Source: Thermoplasmata archaeon
GTDB lineage: Archaea; Thermoplasmatota; Thermoplasmata; Thermoplasmatales; Thermoplasmataceae
Assembly (NCBI GenBank): GCA_021790415.1
Contig: JAJYDZ010000110.1
Location: forward strand, 1-6,318
DNA: 6,318 nt
Direction: 5' to 3'
The notes under the pieces are model-generated. The model made no database searches. It was not told where the DNA came from and was given only the letters and a program-made list of their open reading frames with translations. This document shows positions 1 through 6,046 of the stretch, in pieces (the stretch's first letter is position 1; the number at the start of each line of letters is the position of its first letter). The translations under genes were made by a program, and so were the position numbers.

Positions 1-177
1 TCCATGCCTTGGAACATGAACGTCAGAATCTGGTTTATCGCCATATTTATTAGAGAGATACCTCATAAAAAGAAGAACAAGAACATAGTCCTTATACTGG
101 GATGAGTTCATTCCTCCCCTTAACTCGTCGCAGCTTTTTCAGATAGAATTATAGAGCTCACTTTTATTTACTGCCAA
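1..177 (-). pseudogene. hsdM: Type I restriction-modification DNA methyltransferase subunit HsdM, 5' end, interrupted by an in-frame TGA; runs off the left edge
   Basis: On the minus strand a TTG at 177..175 opens a frame reading LAVNKSELYNSI, then TGA (141..139), then KSCDELRGGMNSS and QYKDYVLVLLFMRYLSNKYG down to the window edge. This matches the N-terminal helical domain of HsdM, whose usual form is close to 'AVKKSELYxSLWxSCDELRGGM' followed by 'SQYKDYVLxLLFxKYxSDKY'. HsdM methylates adenine within the recognition site as part of the HsdRMS complex. The TGA falls on the position usually held by Trp, so one base change (TGG to TGA) explains it. The family match resumes in the same frame with no shift. 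Only about 58 codons are visible, so whether the rest is intact cannot be told. Re-initiation at the ATG at 111..109 would remove the first 22 residues. A sequencing error is the main alternative. Family assignment is secure; loss of function is likely but not proven. Confidence 0.8.
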
Positions 178-236
178 CTGTAACCACAGGCCTCACAATG
201 AAGGTAAATGTGAACAAACTTTATCGTTCTTGTCAT
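168..236 (-). CDS. Possible 22-residue CxxC micro-protein overlapping the hsdM start
   Basis: A short minus-strand frame runs from ATG at 236..234 to TAA at 170..168. It contains HIYLHCEACGYSW, with Cys14-x-x-Cys17 and His9/His13, which could form a small zinc site like those in zinc-ribbon knuckles. Its stop region overlaps the TTG start of hsdM in another frame, an arrangement typical of translational coupling. A TATA-like TTAAATTAAA lies about 24 bases upstream of the ATG, so the frame could be translated from a leaderless transcript that also carries hsdM. No family is recognised. A chance frame of 22 codons is quite possible in an AT-rich region. The Cys/His pattern, the promoter spacing and the overlap are what favour it. 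It could also be the conserved C-terminus of a decayed longer gene, but no upstream in-frame similarity was seen. Confidence 0.3.
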   Translation of the reverse strand: MTRTIKFVHIYLHCEACGYSWQ

Positions 237-254
237 ACCGTAGTAAGGACTTTG

Positions 255-264
255 TTTAATTTAA
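255..264 (-). promoter_or_regulatory. Candidate TATA box for the micro-ORF and hsdM
   Basis: On the minus strand the bases read TTAAATTAAA, centred about 24 bases upstream of the ATG at 236. Archaeal TATA boxes sit about 25-27 bases before the transcription start, so the transcript would begin at or next to this ATG. No comparable AT box lies at the right distance from the hsdM TTG at 177. The surrounding sequence is AT-rich, so chance is possible. Confidence 0.35.
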
Positions 265-415
265 CAGTTCTTCAATAACATTATGATAATTTTATTTGAC
301 TTTCAAAGTAAAATTGAATCCATATTCTCCTATATCTAGTGTGAATCTTTGTTCTCTTCGAATGAAGGTGACAGATCCCTTGGATTCTGTTTAAATCTCC
401 TTTAACCAAACCATG
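265..415. other. Intergenic gap between divergent genes; nothing recognised
   Basis: This stretch separates the minus-strand hsdM side from the plus-strand gene at 448. It is AT-rich with several stops in each frame. I see no tRNA, no tandem or clustered repeats, and no convincing hairpin. It presumably holds upstream promoter elements for the two divergent units, but no operator could be identified. Confidence 0.5.
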
Positions 416-427
416 AAATATATAAAT
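416..427 (+). promoter_or_regulatory. TATA box of the leaderless gene at 448
   Basis: The sequence AAATATATAAAT is centred about 27 bases upstream of the ATG at 448, the distance expected between an archaeal TATA box and the transcription start. Transcription would begin at or within a base or two of the start codon. No Shine-Dalgarno sequence lies before the ATG, which agrees with leaderless translation. Confidence 0.7.
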
Positions 428-447
428 GTCCATAATTTTATGTTTTA

Positions 448-1254
448 ATGCAATCTAACGAGATATCAGAAAAAGAATTTGAATTTGCTTTTGACCATGA
501 ACTTATTAATTTCGTGGGAGAGGACAATATTGAGGTTTATATGCCTACTGCAGCGAGGGAGGCTCAAGAGGCATTTGACGATAGATTTTATGTGGGTAAT
601 CCCGTGATATACACTTCATTATTTTTTCAATTTAAAAAAGCATTTGCATATAGAAACAGAAACTCTGTTTGCGGCGATCCGTTGGAGTATCATAGTGGAA
701 CCAAGTTAAAATATGAGTTGCATAAACAGAGATACCCTGATTTCCACTCCCAACACAACATACTCAAGGATCTTTCTGACAATGAGGACTCAGTTTTTTA
801 TGCTTCACCCTCAATCATTTACCGCAAGGATCTACTTGACCAAGTGAGAGGACACACATTATTGAATTCCAGTTGGATTTTTAATCTTAGAAACTTTCCC
901 CGTTTGCAAAGCAACGATAACTCTACTCACGCAGTGTATTATCCAGATTCAGGAACTGTTGGATATTTCTGCTCAGACTTAAAGGAAATCCCAAGAACAG
1001 AGATTACAAGTACAATTCGAGAGGCTAAGTCTTCTTATAAAAAACAAGATCATCGGAGAGAGCAGTCTGAACAATACTTAAACAAACTATATGAAAAGGT
1101 GGAGAAGTCGGTTATGCCCGAGTACAAACCGAAAGCTTTGGTAAACGGAAAAAAATGGGAAGATTTAGGAACAGTCCAGAAAATTACTGTGGTGTTAGCC
1201 GATATGTTTCCAGGTCTTGAGTGGATTTTGGTTTACGGGATAGAAGAGAACTAA
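448..1254 (+). CDS. Hypothetical protein with a possible Mrr-like PD-(D/E)XK nuclease core
   Basis: This 268-residue soluble protein has no signal peptide or membrane segment. I do not recognise a named family with certainty. The N-terminus begins EKEFEFAFDHELINF (residues 8-22), an acidic-aromatic helix. It is followed by P33 T34 and REAQEAFDD (37-45), then a hydrophobic strand ending LFFQFKKA (58-65). An acidic helix, an Asp (D44 or D45) and Q61-x-K63 after a strand is the layout of the Mrr-type branch of PD-(D/E)XK nucleases, where Gln replaces the usual acidic residue. A second conserved-looking stretch is QHNIL (102-106) with FYASPSIIYRKDLLD (117-131), and the C-terminus (about 190-225) is charged and helical. 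The gene has its own TATA box and a T-tract behind it, so it is probably a single-gene unit. Its place between hsdM and the NurA-HerA-DruA operon suggests a defence role. The nuclease assignment is inferred from spacing of residues only. Confidence 0.75.
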   Translation: MQSNEISEKEFEFAFDHELINFVGEDNIEVYMPTAAREAQEAFDDRFYVGNPVIYTSLFFQFKKAFAYRNRNSVCGDPLEYHSGTKLKYELHKQRYPDFHSQHNILKDLSDNEDSVFYASPSIIYRKDLLDQVRGHTLLNSSWIFNLRNFPRLQSNDNSTHAVYYPDSGTVGYFCSDLKEIPRTEITSTIREAKSSYKKQDHRREQSEQYLNKLYEKVEKSVMPEYKPKALVNGKKWEDLGTVQKITVVLADMFPGLEWILVYGIEEN

Positions 1255-1307
1255 TTTTGAATCTATGAGGTAAATGTGCATTAATTTCTCAGTTCTTGGA
1301 ACATAAA

Positions 1308-1324
1308 TTATTTTTTTATGTTTT
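1308..1324 (+). terminator. T-tract, probable archaeal terminator for the gene ending at 1254
   Basis: About 55 bases after the stop codon come seven consecutive T (1311-1317) and four more (1321-1324), separated by ATG. T-rich tracts without a strong preceding hairpin are the usual signal for intrinsic termination in archaea. No stable stem was seen directly before it. Confidence 0.45.
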
Positions 1325-1580
1325 CTGCATTAATTATTTCTATTGGAAATTAAATTAAAGCCTAAAAGTTTGGAACGTGAAACAGAGACATGTTCTTCGA
1401 ATTTGAGTAAGATCATAACGTAAAAAACAGTAGAGTGCATCACTTAGGAAGAGTGCAAAGTCATTGAGTTGACTAATAGAAAACCGACTTAACTGATTTT
1501 AAGTAGAAAATTCACCTAGTTATGGTCTGCTCATAGACTAAGGTACTCCTCAGGGTCCTTCGTGGCAAATCTGTTGATCC
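1325..1580. other. Intergenic region upstream of the nurA operon; nothing coding recognised
   Basis: This stretch holds no open frame with protein-like features on either strand and no RNA gene that I can recognise. The sequence tgcattaatt occurs at 1277-1286 and again at 1326-1335, flanking the T-tract, but a 10-base repeat in such AT-rich DNA can be chance. A 16-codon minus-strand stretch (1581..1531) reads somewhat protein-like but has no start codon. Confidence 0.4.
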
Positions 1581-1588
1581 TTTAAATG
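1581..1588 (+). promoter_or_regulatory. Candidate TATA box of the nurA-herA-druA operon
   Basis: TTTAAATG is centred about 27 bases before the TTG at 1611, the same geometry as at 448 and 6047. A second AT box, GATAAATA at 1603-1610, would instead give a transcription start near 1632-1635 and a short leader before the ATG at 1647. Sequence alone does not decide between them. Confidence 0.4.
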
Positions 1589-1610
1589 CTCGAAATCTCA
1601 ACGATAAATA

Positions 1611-2804
1611 TTGTCATGCAATCATAAAAAAGCTTATATCTTTCCAATGAGTATAACTTGGCATAAACATGGTGAATCGTTGTTAAATCCTAATGATACC
1701 GATATCGAAAATGTAAGGAATCTGGAAAAGATACTAAAATCTCAAATAAATAAACTAGAAGAACTAAGAGAAGAAGTAAGAAAACTGAAATTTGTCCCAG
1801 CTGACTCAATGGGTTCATACATTTCTGTCACTTATAAAGCAATAGATGGAGGGAAGATGAGAATTTCTTTTGAACCACTTGAAATAGATTTGATTGAAGT
1901 AGCTGATTCCTACGGGAATCTCAAAATGAAATTTGTTTTACCCAAGGAATCTGATGAAAGTGAGGGGGAAGTAACTGATCTAATTGGCGAAGGGAACTTC
2001 CTAGATGAGGACCCTATTGTAAGAAAGTTTCTTGATATGCTTGGAAAAAAAAGTGTTCAGGAAATTTCTGAAATACTGAATCAGTCGGACACTTACATGG
2101 AGTTATCTGAATGGGCCTGTATCTTCGAAAGGATTGCGAATTCCAGTGACGATCCACTAATATTAATGAGGGATGGCCTTCTTAGGACCAAGAAGATCAA
2201 ACCGGAGCTCATACCCAATCTCTGGCAAATTCTGAAAGAAAAAAAGAGACTTGTTAAATTAGTAGGAGTTTCAAAAACCTCCAAGGTAATGACTTTGCTG
2301 TCGACCGCCATATCCATGGAACATATATTCCCAAGTAATTCAATAGGTTACGTGAAAATTCCAAGAAATCTGGAAGTAAAAGCATATAGGTGGTCCGGAA
2401 AAGGTAAAATTTCTGAAAAGAAAAATAAGATATACTATGCATTTGGCGATTTGTATATTGCAAAATTATCTAGAAACAGTAACCTTCTTGTTACGGTTGA
2501 AATTCCGCGGGATTTGAAAAATGACCAAGAAATATATTCCGAACGTGAAATTACCGAGTTGATGGCACACTTGGCTAAAGATTCTGCCTATTCTTATCCA
2601 GTTCTTGGTTATCCACAGACTATAATGAAGGCACATGAGGCGGCTGCTAGAGTTGGGTTCCCGGCTTCTGTAGTTAAGGATAAAATCATGGATAAGCTCA
2701 AGAAAATGCTGGACCCGGATGGAAGGGATTTCATGAGAGATGCAAGTGTGCTTACGGAATTCGTAAACAAGGGAGTTTTAGGTGGTGGCTACATTGATGA
2801 ATAA
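1611..2804 (+). CDS. nurA: NurA-family nuclease (NurA domain protein), first gene of the operon
   Basis: NurA is a manganese-dependent nuclease (5'-3' exonuclease and single-strand endonuclease) with an RNase H-like fold. It binds the HerA hexamer and degrades DNA threaded by it. Numbering from the TTG, residues 33-60 form a charged helix, probably coiled coil. Next come the first catalytic motif, AIDGG (77-81, D79); acidic candidates E164 and E167; the second motif, LILMRDGLL (183-191, D188); and LVGVSK (217-222). The C-terminal signatures are VTVEIP (294-299, E297) and GYPQTIMKAHEAA (333-345, with H342). This order matches the NurA family. A length of 385-397 residues is within the family range. 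The start is unresolved: the TTG at 1611 fits the TATA spacing, but the in-frame ATG at 1647 (MSITWHKHGES) is a natural alternative. The end overlaps herA by 8 bases. Family assignment is firm; a defence rather than repair role is inferred from context. Confidence 0.88.
   Translation: MSCNHKKAYIFPMSITWHKHGESLLNPNDTDIENVRNLEKILKSQINKLEELREEVRKLKFVPADSMGSYISVTYKAIDGGKMRISFEPLEIDLIEVADSYGNLKMKFVLPKESDESEGEVTDLIGEGNFLDEDPIVRKFLDMLGKKSVQEISEILNQSDTYMELSEWACIFERIANSSDDPLILMRDGLLRTKKIKPELIPNLWQILKEKKRLVKLVGVSKTSKVMTLLSTAISMEHIFPSNSIGYVKIPRNLEVKAYRWSGKGKISEKKNKIYYAFGDLYIAKLSRNSNLLVTVEIPRDLKNDQEIYSEREITELMAHLAKDSAYSYPVLGYPQTIMKAHEAAARVGFPASVVKDKIMDKLKKMLDPDGRDFMRDASVLTEFVNKGVLGGGYIDE
2780..2788 (+). 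promoter_or_regulatory. Ribosome binding site of herA inside the nurA 3' end
   Basis: AGGTGGTGG lies 8 bases before the ATG at 2797 and can pair with the anti-Shine-Dalgarno end of archaeal 16S rRNA (complement of GGAGGTGAT). It favours the ATG at 2797 over the upstream GTG codons at 2782 and 2785, which overlap the site itself. Unlike the leaderless first genes, internal operon genes need such a site. Confidence 0.5.
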
Positions 2805-4602
2805 CGGGAATGTAATGGGCGTTTTTATTGGATTAGAGAGTGCAACTTATGAGTATATAGCAAATATAATCGCCCCTTATCAGGCAAACTTTGTATTGGA
2901 AATCGGAGATTTTCTCCTGATTGAAAATATGGGAACTTACATTGTTTCTCGAGTGACCGAGTACAGACCAACTGGTGAACTGACTGCTTTTATGGGCCAA
3001 AAATGGCTTGGAGACGTGACCAATAATTTAGATGCCATTGGGATGGATATAAAAGAAAAGAAAATCAGATATGCAGTCCGAATAAAGATACTCGGTACTC
3101 TAGACCGACAAGTTTTTAGACCAGGTGTTACAAAAATACCTCATATAACGAGTAAGGTGTATAAACCCTCTAAAGACCAACTCTCTGAAATAATAGAAAC
3201 TGTAAATCGTTTGCAATCCAATGGTAAGGAGATAGGATCCCTTTACTTGGATAAAGATATCAAAATTAAATTCAACATCTCTGAACTGAATTCCAAACGT
3301 ACATTTGTATTTGCTAGGGCTGGCTATGGGAAAAGTAACCTAATGAAGCTCATATCTAGCGGCTGGCCAAAGGGCGAAGGCGGTCTCGTTATTTTTGACC
3401 CTGAGGGGGAATATGCAGTGACTGACAATAAACAAAGACCTGGAATAATGGATCATAAGGAAGCGATCCTAGTTACAAATAGGAGGGTTGACACCGCGCT
3501 TCGAAATGTTTATCCTTACATGAAGCTCAATTTACGTGAGTTTGACCCTAAATTTATCCTCCCGATTATTGTTAATCCCTCAAAACATGAAACGGTGTTT
3601 TTTTCTAAATTAATGGGATTAGAAAATGAGGACTGGGGGAAGCTCGTTGATTTGCTCTATAGGGACGGCTGGAGGGCTGATTTATCTGAGGTGGCTAAAA
3701 TTGTGACAGGTAGCGATGAAAGTCCAGAGAATTTCCAGCCTGTCCTGAACAATTTGGTTTCACCTATACGTAGTATACATAATCCCGACTCTCATCTGAT
3801 GTCTATAATTACAGAAGGAATGCGCAGGGAAGAAGTTGTAATTGTAGATATCTCGTTATTAGATAGCAAGACTGCTTTGCAACTAAGCTCAATGGTTGTG
3901 AAATCAATATTTGATCATAATCAGCGTCACTTTACAGACCAAGCTAATAGGTTGATCAAAGCAACTTTTGTTGTAGAAGAAGCTCAGTCTGTGATAGGCC
4001 AAGATTCAAATTATGCTTCATTCATTGAATTAGCTAAGGAAGGAAGAAAATATGGATTGGGTGGAATTTTCATAACACAACAGCCAGGTAGCATTCCTTT
4101 TGAGATATTGAGCCAAGCAGATAATTTCTTTGTATTTCACCTAATTAGCAGAAGTGATCTCGAGAGTTTAAGACGTGCCAATGCGCACTACTCTGATGAC
4201 ATATTAACACAGATTTTGAGCGAACCTATTCCCGGTAAGTGTTATATGTGGACCTCATTTCAGCCATTTGTCTTGCCTCTTTCAATAAACAACTTTGAAA
4301 ATGTAGTTGAACCCAACAGGAGCATTGAAGTCCAGAGAGATTCTGATCTACTGGCAAATATTCAGGCAATGACGCAAAATCGCAAGAGAAACCCATTGCT
4401 TGCATCTATTATTTCAAAATACAATGACGTAGAAAGAGATATGGCCAGATCAGAAATAGATAAAAGAACTATTGAACTTTTTGAAAGGCTTGATGAAAAC
4501 GAGAAAGCATATCTAAGAGAAGCGGGGCAACTTCAATCAAGGATTAAGGACAATGTTGAATTTGCTGTTAAAACTAAATATTATAATTCTCTGGGGAAGT
4601 AG
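2797..4602 (+). CDS. herA: HerA-family hexameric DNA translocase ATPase (HAS-barrel plus DUF87-type ATPase)
   Basis: HerA is a FtsK/VirB4-related ring ATPase that translocates duplex DNA and feeds it to NurA. Numbered from the ATG at 2797 (601 residues), the N-terminus MGVFIGLESATYEYIAN (7-23) through about residue 60 is the HAS-barrel that docks NurA. The Walker A motif is RAGYGKSN (174-181, K179), followed by VIFDPEGEY (198-206), typical of HerA. Walker B is TFVVEEAQ (390-397) with catalytic E395. The arginine-finger-like helix EGRKYGLG (415-422) and the sensor ITQQP (426-430) follow. The last 95 residues or so are charged and helical. All ATPase motifs look intact, so it should be active. 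The Walker A contains Tyr (GYGKS) where GTGKS is commonest. The gene overlaps nurA by 8 bases, matching the obligate partnership. The start was chosen for its Shine-Dalgarno match; GTG at 2782 or ATG at 2815 are alternatives. Confidence 0.93.
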   Translation: MNNGNVMGVFIGLESATYEYIANIIAPYQANFVLEIGDFLLIENMGTYIVSRVTEYRPTGELTAFMGQKWLGDVTNNLDAIGMDIKEKKIRYAVRIKILGTLDRQVFRPGVTKIPHITSKVYKPSKDQLSEIIETVNRLQSNGKEIGSLYLDKDIKIKFNISELNSKRTFVFARAGYGKSNLMKLISSGWPKGEGGLVIFDPEGEYAVTDNKQRPGIMDHKEAILVTNRRVDTALRNVYPYMKLNLREFDPKFILPIIVNPSKHETVFFSKLMGLENEDWGKLVDLLYRDGWRADLSEVAKIVTGSDESPENFQPVLNNLVSPIRSIHNPDSHLMSIITEGMRREEVVIVDISLLDSKTALQLSSMVVKSIFDHNQRHFTDQANRLIKATFVVEEAQSVIGQDSNYASFIELAKEGRKYGLGGIFITQQPGSIPFEILSQADNFFVFHLISRSDLESLRRANAHYSDDILTQILSEPIPGKCYMWTSFQPFVLPLSINNFENVVEPNRSIEVQRDSDLLANIQAMTQNRKRNPLLASIISKYNDVERDMARSEIDKRTIELFERLDENEKAYLREAGQLQSRIKDNVEFAVKTKYYNSLGK

Positions 4603-4605
4603 TTA

Positions 4606-5829
4606 TTGAATAGTTTTGAAAGCAGAGAAAAATTTGGGTCTATGGATGCAATAGAAGCAACTATGCAAAGTGAGTTACACCAATATGAAGATTTGAGTTA
4701 TGAGCAGACAATCTGGAATCTTAGAAGGATGATTCTAATGCACCTTACACAAATTGGCTTTATGATTACTGATAAAGGTCAATTATCTCTGCCAAAAGAC
4801 AAATCGTATGTAAGAAATGCACATAAGGCTGCTGTAAGCATATCTATTAATAAAAACCGGCATATGATTCAGAAACATGAGCCACAATTTATTGACAAAT
4901 TCATAATTGACGGTCGATCCCTAGATGTGACACAGATAGAACCAAGGTTAATCCAGGTTGACAAGGAAAATGCAAATTTGTTTAATTGGATTAAACTGCA
5001 TTGGTCTATCCCAATATCAGCAGGATACGGGCGGAGACTTCGTTATATTGCTAAGGATAATACCAATGGTGCTTTAATTGGGATAATTGGCCTTGCTGAT
5101 CCAGTGTTCGGTATCAAGGACAGGGATAATCTCATAGGGTGGTCAAGAAAAGCAAGAAGCGAAAAGTTGAGAAATGTAATGGATGCCTTTGTACTTGGGG
5201 CAGTTCCCCCATATTCGTTAGTTCTTGGAGGCAAGTTGATTGCATCGCTTTTAGCTGCTCCTAGGATTAGGTACGATTTTAAAAGCAAGTATAAAGGTAA
5301 ACGATCACGGATTAGCGGTAGGATATTTGATGGAAAACTTGCCCTAATAACTACCTCTTCTGCATTTGGGAAGAGTTCAGTATACGACAGAATTAAAATT
5401 TACAATGGTCCTGAGATGCTTCACGCAGGATGGTCAAGTGGATCTGGTGAATTCCACCTTTTTTCTGATTTCTATGAACAGTTAACAACTTTGGTTAAGG
5501 AAGAAGTGAAACAGAGGAAAAACCCATTGTGGGGGACAGGTATAAGAAACAAAAGAGTTGTAATATCAGCAGCCCTTGATAAGCTTAATTTACCTCGAGA
5601 TTTACTTTATCATAACGTTAAAAGAGAATTGTTTGCAATGCAATTAGGCAGCCATTCTTTCGAATTTTTAAGAGGCGAGACTAAAACTGTTGGGCATTAT
5701 GATATTAACCAACACGAAATTGTTGAATTCATTAAAAATCGCTGGATGATCCCAAGATCTATTAGAAATAAATGTTATTTGGAATTTAAGAAAGAGCAAT
5801 ATTCTTTATTAGGATTTTTAAATAAGTAA
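4606..5829 (+). CDS. druA: DruA-like protein (DUF4338 family), Druantia signature protein, in operon with NurA-HerA
   Basis: This 407-residue protein matches the DUF4338/DruA family, which defines Druantia anti-phage systems; its biochemical role is not known to me. Recognisable blocks, numbered from TTG 4606, are LHWSIPISAGYGRRLRYI (131-148), ALIGIIGLADP (156-166), DRDNLIGWS (172-180), and DAFVLGAVPPYSLVLGGK (193-210). TTSSAFGKSSVYDRIK (249-264) and a C-terminal LLYHNVKRELF, where the family usually has a His-Gly/Arg pair, follow. The length is normal for the family. There is no membrane segment. The TTG start lies 3 bases after the herA stop with a weak GGGGA upstream; the ATG at 4642 would remove 12 residues. 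Tight linkage to nurA-herA implies co-expression and probably a joint function, perhaps with DruA choosing or marking the target and NurA-HerA degrading it. That division of labour is inference. The Druantia helicase DruE is not present in the window. Confidence 0.85.
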   Translation: MNSFESREKFGSMDAIEATMQSELHQYEDLSYEQTIWNLRRMILMHLTQIGFMITDKGQLSLPKDKSYVRNAHKAAVSISINKNRHMIQKHEPQFIDKFIIDGRSLDVTQIEPRLIQVDKENANLFNWIKLHWSIPISAGYGRRLRYIAKDNTNGALIGIIGLADPVFGIKDRDNLIGWSRKARSEKLRNVMDAFVLGAVPPYSLVLGGKLIASLLAAPRIRYDFKSKYKGKRSRISGRIFDGKLALITTSSAFGKSSVYDRIKIYNGPEMLHAGWSSGSGEFHLFSDFYEQLTTLVKEEVKQRKNPLWGTGIRNKRVVISAALDKLNLPRDLLYHNVKRELFAMQLGSHSFEFLRGETKTVGHYDINQHEIVEFIKNRWMIPRSIRNKCYLEFKKEQYSLLGFLNK

Positions 5830-5846
5830 CCATGGTTTTTAAAAAC

Positions 5847-5876
5847 TTAGTGTCCAGAATTATGACTGGATACTAA
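5847..5876 (+). repeat. 11-bp stem hairpin just after the druA gene
   Basis: The left arm TTAGTGTCCAG (5847-5857) pairs with CTGGATACTAA (5866-5876) in 11 consecutive pairs, one of them G-U, with an 8-base loop. It begins 18 bases after the druA stop and follows a perfect 12-base palindrome GTTTTTAAAAAC (5835-5846). The short T-run at 5836-5840 precedes rather than follows the stem, so it is not a standard terminator. It may act at transcript ends as a 3' stability structure, or it may be the end of a decayed mobile element. Confidence 0.6.
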
Positions 5877-5970
5877 ATTCCCCAAGCGGTCAGCCTTCCG
5901 TAAGCGGGTGCTTGACCTATACAAGGAAAAACCCAATACCCATGATTTGCAAATGGAGTCATCAGGGTAA
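5866..5970 (+). pseudogene. Possible gene remnant between druA and thrS
   Basis: This block is richer in G+C than the operon. After a TGA, one plus-strand frame runs LDTKFPKRSAFRKRVLDLYK and then EKPNTHDLQ to a TAA at 5968-5970. The basic, helix-like 'KRxxFRKRVLDLYKEKP' has the feel of a transposase or helix-turn-helix N-terminus, but I cannot name a family. There is no credible start codon or promoter. The opposite strand is open as well (ATG at 5962 to TAG at 5873, 29 codons, containing VFPCIGQAPAYGRLTAWG), so either strand could carry the original coding sequence. An imperfect inverted repeat, TACCCATGA / TCATCAGGGTA (5937-5969), closes the block. The arrangement fits a scar of a mobile element or truncated gene at the island edge; the evidence is weak. 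Confidence 0.25.
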
Positions 5971-6015
5971 ATTCTCTTAGAGGACAAAACAAAAATTCCT
6001 TTCACTCCTTCAAAT

Positions 6016-6024
6016 AAATATATA
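6016..6024 (+). promoter_or_regulatory. TATA box of thrS
   Basis: AAATATATA lies centred 27 bases upstream of the ATG at 6047. This predicts transcription starting at the start codon and a leaderless mRNA. No Shine-Dalgarno motif precedes the ATG at a usable distance. The same spacing recurs at the gene starting at 448. Confidence 0.65.
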
Positions 6025-6046
6025 TAATGAAGGATATTGCACCGTT

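Noticed and set aside
139..141. TGA read as Trp (alternative genetic code) to rescue hsdM
   Set aside because: The other genes use TGG for Trp and need no TGA readthrough, no archaeal TGA-to-Trp code is known to me, and one site is not enough evidence; a nonsense mutation or sequence error is simpler.
202..212. 11-base sequence aggtaaatgtg repeated at 1268-1278
   Set aside because: Several 11-base repeats are expected by chance in a 6.3-kb AT-rich sequence, and the flanks do not match.
1531..1581. Minus-strand stretch reading RINRFATKDPEEYLSL before a stop
   Set aside because: Only 16 codons, preceded by an in-frame stop and lacking a start codon; too short to separate from chance.
1255..1610. 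Searched for CRISPR repeats or a small RNA gene in the gap
   Set aside because: No regularly spaced repeats and no stable conserved structure were seen.
2093..2463. Open minus-strand frames of about 70 codons inside nurA
   Set aside because: They are antisense to a well-supported gene, have no recognisable motifs or promoters, and fit chance.
5043..5288. 81-codon minus-strand frame inside the druA gene
   Set aside because: It is antisense to conserved DUF4338 motifs and shows no protein-like features of its own.
5880..5920. GC-rich block considered as a tRNA or tRNA-derived attachment site
   Set aside because: No T-arm, anticodon arm or cloverleaf pairing could be found; the coding-like frame explains the block better.
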